Shown one piece after another: positions 25,907 to 34,408 of a DNA stretch of 64,000 nt. Under the pieces are notes generated by a model. It ran no database searches and was not told where the DNA came from. It saw nothing but the letters and a program-made list of their open reading frames with translations. How positions within the stretch are numbered: the first letter of the stretch is position 1; every line of letters begins with the position of its first letter. Location: positions 1,798,001 to 1,862,000 of the forward strand of contig OY970227.1 in assembly GCA_963714055.1 (NCBI GenBank). Reading direction: 5' to 3'. Origin of the DNA: JACDBE01 sp963714055 (GTDB lineage Bacteria; Actinomycetota; Acidimicrobiia; Spongiisociales; UBA5794). The position numbers were made by a program, and so were the translations under genes.

Positions 25907-26940
25907 GGCATCACCCCCGACGTCGGGAGCCCGGCGTCCTCGGCGAGGCCCGACATCAGGTTGGCGCACTGGACCGCCTGACCGGCCGCTCCCTTCAGCA
26001 GGTTGTCGATCGCCGACACCGCCACCACGGAACCGGTGCGGTCGTCGAGATCCACAGACATGAGGCAGCGGTTCGAGCCGACCACCCACCTGGTGTGCGG
26101 CGGGTCGTCGACGACGGTGACGAAGGGGGCGGCGGCGTACCTCTTGGCCAGCGAATCGACGAGATCCTGCCGGGTGACGCCGTCGACCGCCTCGGCGTAG
26201 CAGGTGGCGAGCAGCCCGCGGGTCATCGGGACGAGGTGGGCGGTGAAGGTCACCGATGGCGTCACCCCGGCCACCGCCTCCAACGCCTGCTCGATCTCCG
26301 GCCGGTGGCGGTGCTTGCCGACGGCATAGGCGGTGACGCTGCCGTCGGCGGCGGCGAACATCAGGTCGGGCCGGACTGATCGGCCGGCGCCGGTGACCCC
26401 CGACTTGGCGTCGATCACCACCCGGGGTCGGATCAGGCCGTCGCCGAGCAGCGGGGCCAGGGCCAGGGTGGCGGCCGTGGGGTAACACCCGGCCACCGCC
26501 ACCCGGCGAGCGTGCCTGATCCGGTCGCCGAACAGCTCGGGGAGCCCGTACTCCCACCGGCCCATCTGGGCTGGGTGTGGTGGGGGTTGGCCGTGGGCGT
26601 CCACATGGCGCTGCGGCGAGGTGAAACGGAGATCTCCTCCCAGGTCGACCACGGCGATTCCCCGCTCGGCCAGCGTCACCGCCGGCCCCGCCGAGGCCCC
26701 GGTGGGCATGGCGAGGAAGGCCAGATCGACGTCGATGGTGTCCGCGTCGACCGCGACGAGTCGTCGCCCGCCGCCGTCGAGGTGCGGGTGAACGGTGCCG
26801 AGCGTCGCTCCGGCGGACGCTCCGGCCCCGATCTCGCAGAGCTGGAACGACGGGTGGCCGTCGAGCAGCCGCACCAGCTCGCCGCCGGCATAGCCGGAAG
26901 CGCCGATGACGGCGACCCGCATGGACCGAGTTGTCGACAT
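25903..26940 (-). CDS. argC: N-acetyl-gamma-glutamyl-phosphate reductase
   Basis: NADPH-dependent reduction in the third step of arginine synthesis. The 345-residue protein begins with a Rossmann motif (VIGASGYAGGELVRLL) and has the catalytic cysteine in AGCYPTAATLAL, HRHRPEI and PMTRGLLAT. First gene of the arginine operon. The ATG at 26940 has a TATACT box six bases upstream, so the operon mRNA is predicted to be leaderless. Confidence 0.96.
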   Translation of the reverse strand: MSTTRSMRVAVIGASGYAGGELVRLLDGHPSFQLCEIGAGASAGATLGTVHPHLDGGGRRLVAVDADTIDVDLAFLAMPTGASAGPAVTLAERGIAVVDLGGDLRFTSPQRHVDAHGQPPPHPAQMGRWEYGLPELFGDRIRHARRVAVAGCYPTAATLALAPLLGDGLIRPRVVIDAKSGVTGAGRSVRPDLMFAAADGSVTAYAVGKHRHRPEIEQALEAVAGVTPSVTFTAHLVPMTRGLLATCYAEAVDGVTRQDLVDSLAKRYAAAPFVTVVDDPPHTRWVVGSNRCLMSVDLDDRTGSVVAVSAIDNLLKGAAGQAVQCANLMSGLAEDAGLPTSGVMP

Positions 26941-26966
26941 GCATGGAGTATACGCATATCTGCATG
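26939..26966 (-). promoter_or_regulatory. argC promoter with ARG-box-like half-sites
   Basis: Minus-strand TATACT (plus 26947-26952) lies 6 nt before the argC ATG. Around it are repeated TGCAT/ATGCA-type half-sites at 26939-26944, 26954-26957 and 26961-26965, the kind bound by ArgR. The site is AT-rich compared with its surroundings. An ArgR operator overlapping the -10 box is the simplest reading. Confidence 0.6.
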
Positions 26967-27062
26967 AACCTCAGCGGTGGTGCTGCCCGTCTGGCGGCAC
27001 CCTTCCATCGAGCCCCCTTTACGCTCAGGACCGCCCGGAAGGTCCCGATCGAGGAGCGTGGT

Positions 27063-27434
27063 GTGAAACCCGTCACCATCGTCATGGTCACCGACATGGA
27101 CAGGTCTCTCGACTGGTATCGCCGGTTGCTCCCCGAAGCCCTCCTCGTCGCCTCGTCGGGGTACTGGTCCGAGCTGTCCTTCGGGGAGGCGTCGCTGGCG
27201 CTCCACATCGCCGGGGCCGTCGAGCCAGGATCACAGGTGGCGCTCGCCCTGACCGCCGAGGGGTCCTTGGAGGGCCTCGCCGCCGAACTGGCCGAGCGGG
27301 GCATCGACGTTTCGCGTGAGATCCGGGACGAGGCATTCGGCCGCTCGCTGGCGGTCACCGATCCCGATGGCCTCAGCATCCAGGTGAACGAGCACCGCCC
27401 GGCCTCCGGACACCGGTCCGCCGCCGAGGCATGA
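27063..27434 (+). CDS. VOC (glyoxalase-fold) family protein
   Basis: A 123-residue protein with the vicinal-oxygen-chelate fold: VTIVMVTDMDRSLDWYRRLL at the N-terminus and the usual C-terminal VTDPDGLSIQVNEH. Some family members are metal enzymes and others bind antibiotics; the ligand here is unknown. The start at GTG 27063 has GAGGAG 5 nt upstream; the frame is open to 26931 but without homology. Its stop overlaps the next gene (ATGA). Confidence 0.82.
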   Translation: MKPVTIVMVTDMDRSLDWYRRLLPEALLVASSGYWSELSFGEASLALHIAGAVEPGSQVALALTAEGSLEGLAAELAERGIDVSREIRDEAFGRSLAVTDPDGLSIQVNEHRPASGHRSAAEA

Positions 27435-28801
27435 GCGGAGGACCGCGCCGCCGCCGCCGCTGGGCCGCCATCGCCGTGGCGACGACGGCGGTGGCGGCGC
27501 TGGACCCGGCCGCCGCCCTGGCCCACGGGCTCGGAGGCAGGGCGGACCTCCCGGTCCCGGTCGGCTATTTCGCCATCGGAGCGGGGCTGGTGGTGATCGT
27601 GTCGTTCCTGATGGTGTCGGCGCTGTGGACGGAGCCCCGACTCCAGGGGCGGGAGCACGACCCGGACACCGCCACCGCGTCGCCGAACGGCTTCGGCCGC
27701 CTGCTCCGCGTCTTCGGGGCCGTGATCTTCGTCGTGACCGTGGTGGCCGGGCTCTTCGACGGCACGGCCTCTTCACTGAACGTGGCCCCGGTGATCGTCC
27801 TCATCGGGTTCTGGCTGGTGGTCCCGTTCCTCTCGCCGCTGCTCGGCGACTGGTGGCGGTGGATCAGCCCGTGGGGATGGCTCACCCGCATCGTCAACGA
27901 CGGGGTCGCCGAACGACCCGACCTGGTGGCCCGTTTCGGCGTGCTCCCCGCCACGATCTCGCTGCTCGGGTTCTCCTGGTTGGAGCTGGTGTCGCCGAGC
28001 TCTTCGGACCCTCGCACCCTGGCGGTCGCCGCCATCGTGTTCGCCGCCGTGGTCGTCGCCATGGGACGGGTCGCCGGGCCGGTGTCGGGGATGCGGCTGG
28101 TCGACGGGTTCCACACCTGGTTCGGTGTCCTCGGCGGCATCTCCCCCGCCGACCTCACCCTCGACCCCGGATCGGGACGTCCCTCCGGCTGGTTGCGCAC
28201 CCTGGCGGCGACACCGGCGTGGCGTCACCTGTGGTGGCTGCTGGCCGTCCTGCTCGGCACGGTCACCTACGACGGCGTGTCCGGGACCGAGTGGTGGATC
28301 GGGCTCGCCGGCGGGCTGCGCGACGAGCCGTTGTTCGGGACTCTGGCGATGCTGGCGTGGGTCGGGGTCATCGCCCTCGCCTACTCCCTCGCCTGCCGGT
28401 ATTCGGCGTCCGTCGGCGGAGGGCGCCTGTCCACGACGGAGATCGCCGACCGCTTCGCCCACACCCTGGTGCCGATCGCCCTCGCCTACGCCCTCGCCCA
28501 CTACCTGACCCTGGTCCTCTTCGAGGGGCAGATCCTGATCGCCGCCGCCAGCGACCCGTTCGGGATGGGATGGGACCTGTTCGGCACTGCCGACCGCACG
28601 GTCGCCTTCTGGCTGAGCCCGGAGATCGTCTGGTACCTGCAGGTCCTGATCATCGTGACCGGCCACGTCGCCGGCGTCGTTCTGGCCCACGACCGGGCCC
28701 TTGCCGAGTTCGGCGAGGAGGCGGCGGCCCGCACCCAACATGCCATGCTGGTGTTGATGGTCGGCCTCACCTCGCTCGGGCTGTTCATCCTCGCCGGATG
28801 A
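27431..28801 (+). CDS. Polytopic membrane protein, unknown function
   Basis: A 456-residue protein with an Arg-rich start, a hydrophobic N-terminal segment ending ALAHG (possible signal sequence) and about ten membrane helices. A histidine near the mature N-terminus and others in VDGFHTWFG, ALAHYL and VTGHVAGVVLAHD could bind metal. I recall that automated annotation labels similar actinobacterial proteins fenitrothion hydrolase; sequence alone does not support a hydrolase. Coupled to the VOC gene by a 4-bp overlap. Confidence 0.75.
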   Translation: MSGGPRRRRRWAAIAVATTAVAALDPAAALAHGLGGRADLPVPVGYFAIGAGLVVIVSFLMVSALWTEPRLQGREHDPDTATASPNGFGRLLRVFGAVIFVVTVVAGLFDGTASSLNVAPVIVLIGFWLVVPFLSPLLGDWWRWISPWGWLTRIVNDGVAERPDLVARFGVLPATISLLGFSWLELVSPSSSDPRTLAVAAIVFAAVVVAMGRVAGPVSGMRLVDGFHTWFGVLGGISPADLTLDPGSGRPSGWLRTLAATPAWRHLWWLLAVLLGTVTYDGVSGTEWWIGLAGGLRDEPLFGTLAMLAWVGVIALAYSLACRYSASVGGGRLSTTEIADRFAHTLVPIALAYALAHYLTLVLFEGQILIAAASDPFGMGWDLFGTADRTVAFWLSPEIVWYLQVLIIVTGHVAGVVLAHDRALAEFGEEAAARTQHAMLVLMVGLTSLGLFILAG

Positions 28802-28820
28802 GCCACGCAGGGGACCTCGC

Positions 28821-29042
28821 ATGCAGGTGGCGTCGGAGCGCTGCGCCGTGCTGATCGCCCATCAGGGAGGATGGGACGAGATCCTGTTGTTCGTGGCCCC
28901 GGTGGTGCTCGCCTTCTTCGGTGTCCGGTGGGCAGAGCGCCGCATCCGGGAGCGGCGCGACACGGCGACCGATCACGCCGTGGAGGGCGCCGGCCCCGGC
29001 ACCGCTAGCGTGCCACCACCGGAAGACGAGGCCGAACCATGA
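28821..29042 (+). CDS. Small single-pass membrane protein
   Basis: A 73-residue protein with one transmembrane helix (about residues 20-37, ILLFVAPVVLAFFGVRWAE), a basic flank (ERRIRERR) and an acidic, disordered tail. It overlaps the acyl-CoA dehydrogenase start (ATGA) and follows the large membrane protein by 19 bp, so it is probably part of this operon and may be an accessory subunit of that protein. Confidence 0.65.
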   Translation: MQVASERCAVLIAHQGGWDEILLFVAPVVLAFFGVRWAERRIRERRDTATDHAVEGAGPGTASVPPPEDEAEP

Positions 29043-30244
29043 CCGGTGCACCAGCGACGAGAGCCGCCGGCGTCGCCGACGAGGGCCTGGTCGACGAGCT
29101 GGTGGACCGCCTCCTCGCCGAGCACGACCCCGGCGGCGACCGCCACGAGTTCATGGGCGCCCAGTTCGACCTCGGGCTGGCCTGGGTCCACTTCCCGGAG
29201 GGCGAGGGCGGGTTGGGGATCGCCCCGCAACTCCAGGACGTGGTCGACGCCCGCCTCGACCGAGCCGGCGCCCCGCGGCCCCGACCCTTCGACGTGATCG
29301 GGCACGGCATGGGTGCCCCCGTGCTGGTGGCCCATGGCACCGCCGCCCAGAAGGCCCGCTATCTGCGCCCGCTGTTCACCGGAGCCGAGATCTGGTGCCA
29401 GTTGTTCTCGGAGCCGGGCGCCGGCAGCGACGTCGCCGGCCTGTCCACCCGGGCCGTGCGCGACGGCGACGAGTGGGTGGTCAACGGGCAGAAGGTCTGG
29501 ACCACGGTCGCCCACGTGGCCAGGTGGGGAATGCTGGTCGCCCGCAGCGACCCCGATCTGCCCAAGCACCAGGGATTGACCTATTTCCTGATGGACATGG
29601 AGGCGGACGGAGTCGACGTTCGGCCGCTCCGGCAGATCACCGGCGAAGCCGAGTTCAACGAGGTCTACATGACCGACGTGCGCATCCCGGATGCCAACCG
29701 CATCGGGGAGCGGGGCGACGGATGGAAGGTGGCACTGACCACGCTGATGAACGAGCGGGTCGCCATCGGCGCCACCGTCGTGCCCCGCAACTCCGGGGCG
29801 ATCGGGCATCTCGTCGAGACCTGGCGTCGCACCGGGGGCTCCGCCACCGACCGGGACCGGGTCATGCAGCTGTGGGTGGAGGCCGAGGCGGCGCGGCTGA
29901 CCAACATCCGCGCCCACCAGAACCGGAGCTCGGGGACCCCCGGCCCCGAGGGCTCCACCGCCAAGCTGGTCTACGCCGAGCTGAACAAGCGCATCTACGA
30001 GCTCGCCGTCGAGCTGCTCGGCCCGGAGGGGATGCTGTACGGCTCCTACGAGCACAGCCTGCCGCAGTCGACCGGTTCGGCGCCCCGCGACACCCGGTGG
30101 TTGTTCCTCAGGGCGCGGGCGAACTCGATCGAGGGTGGCACCTCGGAGATCATGCGCAACATCCTCGGCGAGCGGGTGCTCGGTCTGCCCGGCGAGCCCC
30201 GGATCGACCGGGACCTCCCCTGGGCCCAGGTCCCGCGCAGCTGA
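29039..30244 (+). CDS. Acyl-CoA dehydrogenase family protein
   Basis: FAD-dependent oxidation of an acyl-CoA. The 401-residue protein has WCQLFSEPGAGSDVAGLSTRA (substrate and FAD binding; residues about 119-139, shown without the variable ends), VNGQKVWTT and the C-terminal NSIEGGTSEIMRNILGERVL. It aligns with the long FadE-type enzymes common in actinobacteria. The chain-length or sterol substrate cannot be read from sequence. Last gene of the VOC-membrane protein operon. Confidence 0.9.
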   Translation: MTGAPATRAAGVADEGLVDELVDRLLAEHDPGGDRHEFMGAQFDLGLAWVHFPEGEGGLGIAPQLQDVVDARLDRAGAPRPRPFDVIGHGMGAPVLVAHGTAAQKARYLRPLFTGAEIWCQLFSEPGAGSDVAGLSTRAVRDGDEWVVNGQKVWTTVAHVARWGMLVARSDPDLPKHQGLTYFLMDMEADGVDVRPLRQITGEAEFNEVYMTDVRIPDANRIGERGDGWKVALTTLMNERVAIGATVVPRNSGAIGHLVETWRRTGGSATDRDRVMQLWVEAEAARLTNIRAHQNRSSGTPGPEGSTAKLVYAELNKRIYELAVELLGPEGMLYGSYEHSLPQSTGSAPRDTRWLFLRARANSIEGGTSEIMRNILGERVLGLPGEPRIDRDLPWAQVPRS

Positions 30245-30269
30245 CGCCGGCCGCTGGCCTGACGATCGG

Positions 30270-31658
30270 TCAGCCGGCCCGGCCGGCCACCCAGTCGTCG
30301 AGCATCCGGTAGGCCTCTTCCGGGGAATACGGGCCGTGCTCGATGCGGTGCTCGAGCAGCATCGCCATCGCCTCCCCGACGGCCGGGCCCGGCTCGAGGC
30401 CGAGATGCGCCATCACCTGGTGCCCGTCGATGGGCGGGCGCATGGCGTCGATCTCCTCCTTGGCCCTGAGCTCCTCGATCCGCTCCTCGAGCTCGTCGAT
30501 CCGGCGCTCGATGGCTCGGGCCCTGGCGGTACTGCGGGTGGTGACGTCGCACCTCACCAACTCGTTGAGTAGCGGCAGCAGGTGCCCGGCGTCGCGCACG
30601 TACCGGCGGACGGCCGCATCGGTCCAGCCCATCTTGTACGTGTGGGGCCGCATGTGGAGGAAGACCAGCTCGGACACCTCGTCGATCGTCTTCGTCGGGT
30701 AGTGCAGCCCGGTGAGCCGCTCCCGCGCCAGCCTCGCCCCCACCGCCTCGTGGTGGTGGAACGAGACGCCGTCGGCGTCGAAGCGACGGGTGGCCGGCTT
30801 GCCGATGTCGTGCAGTAGCGCCGCCAGCCGCAGGGTGAGGTCCGGTGAGGTCTTCTCGACCACGGCGACGGTGTGGGCGAGCACGTCCTTGTGCCGGTGG
30901 AGCGGGTCCTGTTCGACGGCCAGCGCCGGCACCTCGGGGATGAATTCGGCCGCCAGCCCGCTGTCGACCAGACCCCAGAGGGCCGCACCGACGTGCTCGC
31001 CGGTCAGCAGCTTGTCGAACTCCGTCTGGACGCGTTCCACCGCCACGACGGAGAGCCTCGACGCCATCGCCCCGGCGGCTTCGACGGCGTCTGCGGAGGG
31101 GGTGAACCCGTGGCTCGACACGAAGCGGAACAGCCGCACCATCCGCAACGGATCGTCACCGAACGCCACCGAAGGATCGAGTGGGCAGCGGAGCACCTCG
31201 GCGGCGAGATCGGCGAGCCCTCCGTAGGGATCGATCATCTCCGGGTACTCCCCCAGCCGGATGGCGAGGGCATTGACGGTGAAGTCGCGCCGGGAGAGGT
31301 CGGTGACGATGTCGTCGGAGAACGTGACCTCGGGCTTGCGGGAGTCGGCGCGGTAGACCTCGGAGCGGAAGGTGGTGATTTCGTAGATCCGCCCGCCGCG
31401 TACCGCCCCGACGGTGCCGAAGCGCTGCCCGGTCATCACGAAACTGGTGGCGTAGTCGCCGACGATGCCGCGGATCTCGTCGGGCCGGGCGTCGGTGGCG
31501 AAGTCGAGGTCGCCGTCGGCATCGCTCCGGTCGAGCAATGCGTCCCGGACGCTGCCGCCGACCAGGTAGAGGGTCTTTCCGGCGGCGGTGAAGCGCTCCG
31601 CCAGCCGGCGGGGCGCCGCCGTCGCGTCGAGAAGCGGTTCCAGCCGGCGAGGGATCAC
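30270..31658 (-). CDS. cca: CCA tRNA nucleotidyltransferase
   Basis: Adds or repairs the 3' CCA end of tRNAs. The 462-residue protein has the class II nucleotidyltransferase core (LVGGSVRDALL; catalytic DGDLDFATDA), RRDFTVNALA, the PDPSVAFGDDPLRMVRLFRF-like helical region and a C-terminal HD domain (LLHDIGKPATR, HHHEAVG). Orthologue of mycobacterial pcnA by position and domains. It starts at GTG 31658 with TAGCCT 7 nt upstream. Convergent with the acyl-CoA dehydrogenase. Confidence 0.93.
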   Translation of the reverse strand: MIPRRLEPLLDATAAPRRLAERFTAAGKTLYLVGGSVRDALLDRSDADGDLDFATDARPDEIRGIVGDYATSFVMTGQRFGTVGAVRGGRIYEITTFRSEVYRADSRKPEVTFSDDIVTDLSRRDFTVNALAIRLGEYPEMIDPYGGLADLAAEVLRCPLDPSVAFGDDPLRMVRLFRFVSSHGFTPSADAVEAAGAMASRLSVVAVERVQTEFDKLLTGEHVGAALWGLVDSGLAAEFIPEVPALAVEQDPLHRHKDVLAHTVAVVEKTSPDLTLRLAALLHDIGKPATRRFDADGVSFHHHEAVGARLARERLTGLHYPTKTIDEVSELVFLHMRPHTYKMGWTDAAVRRYVRDAGHLLPLLNELVRCDVTTRSTARARAIERRIDELEERIEELRAKEEIDAMRPPIDGHQVMAHLGLEPGPAVGEAMAMLLEHRIEHGPYSPEEAYRMLDDWVAGRAG

Positions 31659-31665
31659 AGCGGTC

Positions 31666-31671
31666 AGGCTA
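31666..31671 (-). promoter_or_regulatory. Leaderless -10 box of cca
   Basis: Minus-strand TAGCCT, 7 nt before the GTG start and overlapping the end of rnhA. Confidence 0.45.
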
Positions 31672-32261
31672 CCGGGGCCTACTCTCCCTCCAGCGGTTGG
31701 CGAGCTCGTCGGCGTACTCGTTCCAGCGATGCCCGGCGTGGCCCTTGACCCAGCGCAGCGTCAGCTCGGGCCGTCGTCGAAACACCCGGTACGCCTGCTG
31801 TACCAGGTCGAGATTCTCGACCGGCCCCGACTTGCGCCGCCACCCGTTCCGCTCCCAGCCGGCGGCCCACTCGGTGATGGTGCGCACCGCCAGGTTGCTG
31901 TCCGACCACACGGCGCACTCGACACCCTCCGGGACCAGGGCGACGCCTTCCACCAGGGCGGTCAACTCCATACGGTTGTTGGTGGTCTCCGCGTCGTGGC
32001 CGTGCGCCTCGGCCACCACTTCGTCGCCGATCACGTACACCGCCCCCCACCCGCCGGGCCCGGGATTGGGGCTGGCCCCCCCATCCGTGTAGACGCCGTC
32101 GCCCGGAGAGCCCTCCCGAGCTGGCCGACGGGTGGAACCGCCGCCGGTCTCGGTCGATCGGCACCTGTTGCAGAGCCGGGGCGTCCAACCGGGGTACCGG
32201 TCCAGGACGGACTGCGACAGGGTGAAGCGCTCACCGCACTGCTCGCAGACGAAGCCGGGCA

Positions 32262-32262
<1 letters not shown>
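31669..32262 (-). CDS. rnhA: Ribonuclease HI with N-terminal zinc ribbon
   Basis: Degrades the RNA strand of RNA-DNA hybrids. The 197-residue protein has all four acidic catalytic residues: Asp in GVYTDGGASPNPGPGGWG, Glu in NNRMELTAL, Asp in WSDSNLAVRT and Asp in NEYADELAN, plus the VKGHAGH loop. Unusually, a 45-residue N-terminal extension carries two CxxC pairs (C6/C9 and C31/C34), a likely zinc ribbon. Its start overlaps the HDAC-family gene stop (TGATG). Confidence 0.92.
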
Positions 32263-33272
<1,010 letters not shown>

Positions 33273-33294
33273 CCGGTCATGTTGACAGAGATAT

Positions 33295-33380
33295 ACCCGG
33301 GCGGCTGGCGCCGCCCTCCTCCGGCAGGCGGGGCCCCTACCCCGCCGCCGGCCGTCACGTCCCCGGGCGGCTGGCGGGAG
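33295..33380 (-). repeat. Dispersed repeat family B, inverted copy with compensatory changes
   Basis: Minus-strand orientation. Hairpin 1 (33327-33346) reads GGCGGGGTAGGGGCCCCGCC: relative to the other copies both A-T and T-A pairs next to the outer G-C are changed to G-C and C-G, preserving the stem. Hairpin 2 is GGGCGGC (33299-33305) / GCCGCCC (33310-33316). A partial second unit follows at about 33357-33380. It lies in the divergent gap between the HDAC and GNAT genes. Confidence 0.82.
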
Positions 33381-33456
33381 TGTCCAGCCGACCAGAGGCC
33401 GGTGCGAACCGGGTAGGGTTCGCCGACCAGGTCCAGCCGTGGAGGGGAACCAGGAC

Positions 33457-34194
33457 ATGGCGGTCGCCGACAGCGCCTTCCGCATCGGGCATCGCGGTGA
33501 TTGGCCGGGGCCGGTGTCGTTCCGGAAGGGCTGGTACCGGGCCGACGCCCGACCCTGGAACCACGACATCCCCGAAGCCACTCTCCGGTTGGTGCGGGGC
33601 GGATCGGTGTTCCTCGAGGCGTGCACCGCCGAACTGCGCCAGCTCGGCGCCGACTCGGTGGTATCGCCGCCGCTCCCGGCGAACTCGCTCGGCACCTGGC
33701 GCGACGCCGGTTACGAGCCGTTCATCGACCTGGCCCTGATGCGGCGAAGCCTCGACCGTCCGGTACGGGCTCCCGACCATCTCGTGGTGGAGGTCGACGA
33801 CATCGACGTCGACGAGCTGCTCGCCATCGACAGCGCCGCCTTCTCTGATTTCTGGCGCTTCGACCGTCACGGGCTCACCGAAGCCATCGAGGCAACGGGA
33901 GCGTCGAGCATCCTCGTCATCCGCGACGGGTCGGGACGGTCCGCCGGCTTCGCCGTGGTCGGCTACGGCAGTGCCATCAGCTACCTGCAACGGGTGGCGG
34001 TGCACCCCGACTGGCAGGGGCAGGGAATGGGCCGTTCACTGGTCCGGGTGTCGGCGCGCAAGGCCCGGGCCTCCGGTGCCCACGTGATGCTGCTCAACAC
34101 CCAGCTCGACAACGCCTGCGCCATCGCCCTCTACGAGAGCGAGGGATTCGTCCGGCTCCCCGACCCGCTGGCGCTGCTCCGCTCCGGCGGCTGA
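33457..34194 (+). CDS. GNAT family N-acetyltransferase
   Basis: Acetyl-CoA-dependent acyltransferase. The 245-residue protein has a divergent N-terminal half (about residues 1-105) and a GNAT core. Motif A is YLQRVAVHPDWQGQGMGRSLV (acetyl-CoA pyrophosphate loop, QGxGxG; about residues 169-188), followed by LNTQLDNACAIALYESEGFVRL typical of the RimI/MSHD kind. The ATG at 33457 is preceded by AGGA and a GGAGGGG 10 nt further up. It occupies the position of mutT4 in mycobacterial genomes. Substrate unknown. Confidence 0.85.
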   Translation: MAVADSAFRIGHRGDWPGPVSFRKGWYRADARPWNHDIPEATLRLVRGGSVFLEACTAELRQLGADSVVSPPLPANSLGTWRDAGYEPFIDLALMRRSLDRPVRAPDHLVVEVDDIDVDELLAIDSAAFSDFWRFDRHGLTEAIEATGASSILVIRDGSGRSAGFAVVGYGSAISYLQRVAVHPDWQGQGMGRSLVRVSARKARASGAHVMLLNTQLDNACAIALYESEGFVRLPDPLALLRSGG

Positions 34195-34257
34195 GCACCG
34201 ATCCCCGTCGAGCGGGCACACCTGGCGAGCAAGCCCATCGGCAGCCTGATGGCTCCC

Positions 34258-34325
34258 CTCCTCGTCTGCCGTCTTGCCTCCGGCCCGTTCTGCAGCCGCT
34301 CCTCCCCCACAGGGGGAGGAGAAAC
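34258..34325 (+). repeat. Dispersed repeat family A, copy 2
   Basis: A perfect 10-bp stem CTCCTCCCCC (34299-34308) / GGGGGAGGAG (34312-34321) with a 3-nt loop, preceded by the family's CGGCCCG and TGCAGCC blocks. The stem carries paired changes relative to copies 1 and 3. AGACAACGG-type short repeats follow at about 34325-34385, ahead of the pseudokinase gene. Confidence 0.75.
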
Positions 34326-34408
34326 AAGACAACGGAGGGAGGAGAAGACAAAGACAACGTAGGCAGGAGAAACGAGACAACGGGGGTAACCTCGGGCCAG
34401 GAGGACCT

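Noticed and set aside
25907..27658. Extension of argB to 885 residues across argC
   Set aside because: Antisense or shifted shadow of argC; the ATGA overlap fixes the argB start.
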